In this document: positions 61,230 through 64,000 of the stretch, one piece after another
How the letters are laid out: each line of letters begins with the position of its first letter
Position numbering within the stretch: position 1 is the first letter of the stretch
Assembly: GCA_963664085.2 (NCBI GenBank)
Contig: CAXXLO010000002.1
Span: forward strand, 3,286,001-3,350,000
Source of the DNA: Bin5 sp022821545
GTDB lineage: Bacteria; Chloroflexota; Anaerolineae; Caldilineales; Caldilineaceae
Reading direction: 5' to 3'
DNA: 64,000 bases
Program-made: the position numbers and the translations under genes
The notes under the pieces: generated by a model
Seen by the model: the letters and a program-made list of their open reading frames with translations, nothing else
What the model was told of the DNA's origin: nothing
Database searches by the model: none

Positions 61230-63176
61230 TTACTTCTCCCGTATCACCCAGAGTTCGACCTCATGCCGCACCGGGACGCCGCCCGAAATCTGCTGTCTTT
61301 CCCGAAAAAGCATCCACCGCACCAGAGCGCCGGGACGCTCAAACGCCGTAGGCAGCCAGCGCTCTGTCACAGAGTACCTGCTGCCAACAAAACTGCCCGG
61401 CAGTTGGTCCCATTCTTCTGCCGTTCCGACGCCGTCCTGCGTAACGACCAGTGCATCTTGCTCCACTTCCTTCAACTCGATTCCGGGGCGCCAGCGCAGA
61501 TCGCGCATGGCGCGCAAATGCCAGAGAAAGAAGGGCAGGCGCGAATCATTGACCTGGAGATATACCGGGGCCTCGGTTGGGTCCCCAGTCCGCAGGGAAC
61601 TCAGGCGGCTGATGTCGTTTGCCAGCAATGTCATCGCGCCGTCGCCGGTTTCAGCATAGAGTGAACGGCTGTGGTCGTATTCGGGCCGCAGATTCAACGT
61701 CCAACTGCTGCTGGCTTGAGCCAGAAAGAGGGCGGTCAAGGTCAAGAAACCGAATACCTGGCCGCTGGCTCGCTCGCCGGACCACCAGACGAAGAAAGCC
61801 CCCAGCGCGGGAATCAGCAAATAGAAGGCAGCCAGCCGGGGATCATAGTTTCCGTCGCGCAGCGAACCGGTGATCGTGCCCGTCCAAAAGAAAGCTGTGA
61901 CCAGCAGTATCCCCATCGTGGCAAACGCCGGCAGGCGGGCACTATCCTGAAGCAGCATCCGGATTGGAGCCAGCCTCAACATCTGCACAGCCGATGCCGC
62001 CGCCAGCAGGAGCAATGGCAGCCCCAACACGAGCAGGCTGACAGGTGTGAGCCCAGGCAGTATAATCAACAGAAGTCCCCAGGCCGTGCCCACGACCAGA
62101 ACATTCACCCAGACAGCATCGAACAGAGACCGTCTCTCAGTTTCGACCACTTTCTCCTCTTTGACAACCTGCCTCGCCAGATATGAGACCGGGATGCCTG
62201 TCCTGAAGAGAGCGATTGCCGCGCCCGCGCCTCCGAATAGGAGTAGAAACGGCTCGTCAACGAGCAGCCGCAACAGCGCCCAGTTTACGGTATAGTCGTG
62301 ACCGGCAAGCAGGGTCCCTGCACTGCCTGATGGGCCCACCAGATGGGCGACCGCAGTACCCACGCTCTCCCCAATCGCTGACAACCCGTAGGGGTACGCA
62401 AACAGCCCTGTCGATCCGACGACAACTGTCCCCGCGCAAACAAGGGCTGCCTGTCTGCCCTGGCCGGGGGCAAGGCTGGCAAGCGGGCCTCCTCCGAGCA
62501 GAAAGAAGGCGTACAGAATCAGTGGCAACAGCAGCCACGCCAGCGGCCCGCTGAGCAGGAAGAGCCCGCCGATCACAGCAAACCGATTGACCTGCAGGCC
62601 TTCTTCTCTTTCGTCGAACAACGCAGCGAGAAGCAGCAGACCCGTCAGGACCGAAATGGTCGAGCTGTCTGCCAGCCGGCTGAACGAGAGCAGCCAGGGA
62701 TCGAAAGCAAACATGACCGCCGCCGCCAGCGCCCCGCCCCGCCCCATACGCCGCCGCAGCGCCCAGGCCGCCAGGACCAAACCGGCCCCGGCTAACGCGG
62801 CCGGAAAGCGGGCCCAAAAGCCGCTTCCGCCCCCTGTCACCAGAAACAGCACGCGCTGTATAGTATACAATAGCGGGCTTGAAGGGGGACGGGGCTCAGG
62901 CAGACCGCTTTCTTCCAGGGCGATTGTCGACTGGGCCATATAGGCCGGCCAGATCTGGGCGGCCTCCAAGGGTGACACCGGGTTCAGGCTTCCGAGAGAA
63001 TAAAGACGCAGACACAATGCCGCGGCAAACAGGATCACATACAGCGCCTGTTCGACGGTCGGCCCGCTGAAATTCGAAGCCGATGTCCGGGCGCCCCCAA
63101 ACGGCGCCATAGCCGACTGGTCCCGGGGCGTAATCCCCTCGCTTTCGGTTCGTTCGTTCGTCATCCCTTGAGTCAC
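61230..63176 (-). CDS. GT39-like multi-spanning membrane protein
   Basis: 648 residues with about a dozen membrane helices from VEQALYVILFAAALCLRLYSLG onward. LNPVSPLEAAQIWPAYMAQSTIAL occupies the place of the first-loop acidic motif of PMT/ArnT-type glycosyltransferases, and RFPAALAGAGLVLAAWALRRRMG with FDPWLLSFSRLADSSTISVL also fit that group. The C-terminal 150 residues form a soluble domain (YLQVNDSRLPFFLWHLRAMRDLRWRPG). Sugar donor and acceptor are unknown. Start GTG at 63176 or ATG at 63164 cannot be separated. It is tightly packed between the DUF2298 gene (30-base gap) and the TIGR03663 gene (3 bases). Confidence 0.75.
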   Translation of the reverse strand: MTQGMTNERTESEGITPRDQSAMAPFGGARTSASNFSGPTVEQALYVILFAAALCLRLYSLGSLNPVSPLEAAQIWPAYMAQSTIALEESGLPEPRPPSSPLLYTIQRVLFLVTGGGSGFWARFPAALAGAGLVLAAWALRRRMGRGGALAAAVMFAFDPWLLSFSRLADSSTISVLTGLLLLAALFDEREEGLQVNRFAVIGGLFLLSGPLAWLLLPLILYAFFLLGGGPLASLAPGQGRQAALVCAGTVVVGSTGLFAYPYGLSAIGESVGTAVAHLVGPSGSAGTLLAGHDYTVNWALLRLLVDEPFLLLFGGAGAAIALFRTGIPVSYLARQVVKEEKVVETERRSLFDAVWVNVLVVGTAWGLLLIILPGLTPVSLLVLGLPLLLLAAASAVQMLRLAPIRMLLQDSARLPAFATMGILLVTAFFWTGTITGSLRDGNYDPRLAAFYLLIPALGAFFVWWSGERASGQVFGFLTLTALFLAQASSSWTLNLRPEYDHSRSLYAETGDGAMTLLANDISRLSSLRTGDPTEAPVYLQVNDSRLPFFLWHLRAMRDLRWRPGIELKEVEQDALVVTQDGVGTAEEWDQLPGSFVGSRYSVTERWLPTAFERPGALVRWMLFRERQQISGGVPVRHEVELWVIREK

Positions 63177-63206
63177 CTGCAGCTTCCAACCCCCATTTGC
63201 GCAAAC

Positions 63207-64000
63207 CTAGTTCCCGGACGCGCCCGCTGCCCTGTAAATCCGGTAATCGCCCTGCTCAAAGACCAGATCCAGGATCTGTCCGATCCGACTCTCCACCGCG
63301 GGTGTCACTTCATATTGGGCCCGCTCCTCCGGACCAACAAGCACATAATCGATTTTCCAGTGATTCAGCGTTTCCTGCAACGTTGTCGGTCTTGGAGACC
63401 GATAGATCTCCTGAATGGCCTGAGCCCGGCCGTCAGCCATCTGTGCGAAGGCCCGCCCGCGCCATTGGGCTTCGTGGCCGTCCCATCCCAGCAGCGTAGC
63501 CCGTCCGGTTGCCGCGCTGATGCGCGCTGAACTGGCCCTGTAACTGGCCCCCTTGGCCTCCAGGATCAAAGATTCAGGGCGCGTATTGCGCCTGATCCAT
63601 TCGATGACGGCCAGCTCATCCGCGCCGACATAGCCCAAGCCATTCAGGGTTGGCTCGCGCGAACCGGATCCCTTGGTCTTGGCATACGCCCCTGCCACAG
63701 GGTAGATAAGACAAGCCAGTATGAGCAGGAGGGAGAGCGCAGGTGGAACGAATCCCAGCGCGGGCGCGGTTGCAGGTGCCTTGCCACCCTGCCGGAACCG
63801 CCGCACGGCCAGTTCAATGTACATCCCGACCGCGAACGCAGCCGCAATCCCCAAGAGCAGCCAGCTCTGATAATAGAACTTGAACACAGTGTTCATGCGG
63901 TTGCCGAAATTGTCCCGCAAGTAGACGAACTCCGGCGCGTATGTCAGTAAGCAGCCGACTGTGAACAGGCACAGGACAAAAGTGGTTGTGCGGGCGGCGC
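63207..64000 (-). CDS. DUF2298 'Chlor_Arch_YYY' membrane protein, C-terminal part
   Basis: Partial: the gene enters from beyond 64000 and stops at 63207. The visible 264 codons include YAPEFVYLRDNFGNRMNTVFKFYYQSW, a conserved segment of DUF2298/TIGR03662 proteins, membrane helices (LLLGIAAAFAVGMYIEL, LSLLLILACLIYPVAGAYA) and a C-terminal soluble part with NGLGYVGADELAVIEWIRRNTRPESLILEA and LLGWDGHEAQWRGR. These proteins are found in Chloroflexota and archaea and are predicted glycosyltransferases. It is the first visible gene of the four-gene minus-strand cluster. Confidence 0.82.
   Translation of the reverse strand, partial: AARTTTFVLCLFTVGCLLTYAPEFVYLRDNFGNRMNTVFKFYYQSWLLLGIAAAFAVGMYIELAVRRFRQGGKAPATAPALGFVPPALSLLLILACLIYPVAGAYAKTKGSGSREPTLNGLGYVGADELAVIEWIRRNTRPESLILEAKGASYRASSARISAATGRATLLGWDGHEAQWRGRAFAQMADGRAQAIQEIYRSPRPTTLQETLNHWKIDYVLVGPEERAQYEVTPAVESRIGQILDLVFEQGDYRIYRAAGASGN

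Overview
The window looks like a chromosomal contig from a GC-rich bacterium, most likely a Chloroflexota member (inference). Supporting signs are the Agl23-like (TIGR03663) membrane protein with a C-terminal NHL propeller next to a DUF2298 'Chlor_Arch_YYY' protein, a lipoprotein with Pro-Thr-Asp-rich repeats, a T-box leader upstream of a tRNA-synthetase gene, and several PhyH-family dioxygenases. No rRNA or other direct taxonomic marker is present. Most genes are about 65-72% GC by hand counts of sample lines. The stretch from about 9.4 to 16.8 kb and the gene at 47.5-49.5 kb are clearly lower, about 37-60%.

Layout. 0-6.2 kb: pyrE (partial) and pyrD, queA on the opposite strand, a penicillin-acylase-family hydrolase and a RarD-like transporter. 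6.3-16.7 kb: a defence-type island with a large type IIG restriction-modification protein whose target-recognition region differs in composition from the rest of the gene, an AlbA_2 (Schlafen-type) protein, a two-gene CBASS (CD-NTase plus S-4TM effector) lying between two decayed IS3-type element copies, and a two-gene operon of an AAA ATPase with a small protein carrying a PD-(D/E)xK-like signature. 17.1-21.5 kb: a near-consensus promoter and T-box leader, a 0.7 kb repeat-bearing gap, valS, and an RHH antitoxin followed by a truncated PIN toxin.

21.6-26.2 kb: a bc-type complex (Rieske, cytochrome b, dihaem cytochrome c) in which the Rieske frame is broken, then a phosphoribosyltransferase. 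26.3-32.5 kb: a consensus promoter, a Tat/lipoprotein sugar-type substrate-binding protein, two permeases (no ATPase) and three tandem PhyH dioxygenases, probably one uptake and oxidation unit. 32.5-42.2 kb: GNAT, dinB, an EamA transporter, rsmI, a class V aminotransferase, an SRAP protein, two coupled metallophosphoesterases and a second class V aminotransferase.

42.2-47.4 kb is a signalling block: an ECF sigma factor, an FHA-winged-helix regulator, and a divergent membrane Ser/Thr kinase with a lipoprotein behind it. It is followed by an unrecognised low-GC 644-residue protein, a threonine aldolase, a DUF697 protein and tRNA-Asp. 52.1-56.4 kb: fabI, a candidate small structured RNA, tyrS and an IlvD/Edd-family dehydratase. 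56.4-64 kb: four co-directional genes for NHL-propeller and multi-spanning glycosyltransferase-like proteins, the last cut by the window edge.

The clearest candidates for unusual biology are the AAA/PD-(D/E)xK-like pair, the repeat-bracketed CBASS, the mosaic type IIG enzyme, the orphan 644-residue protein and the putative RNA near 53.2 kb.
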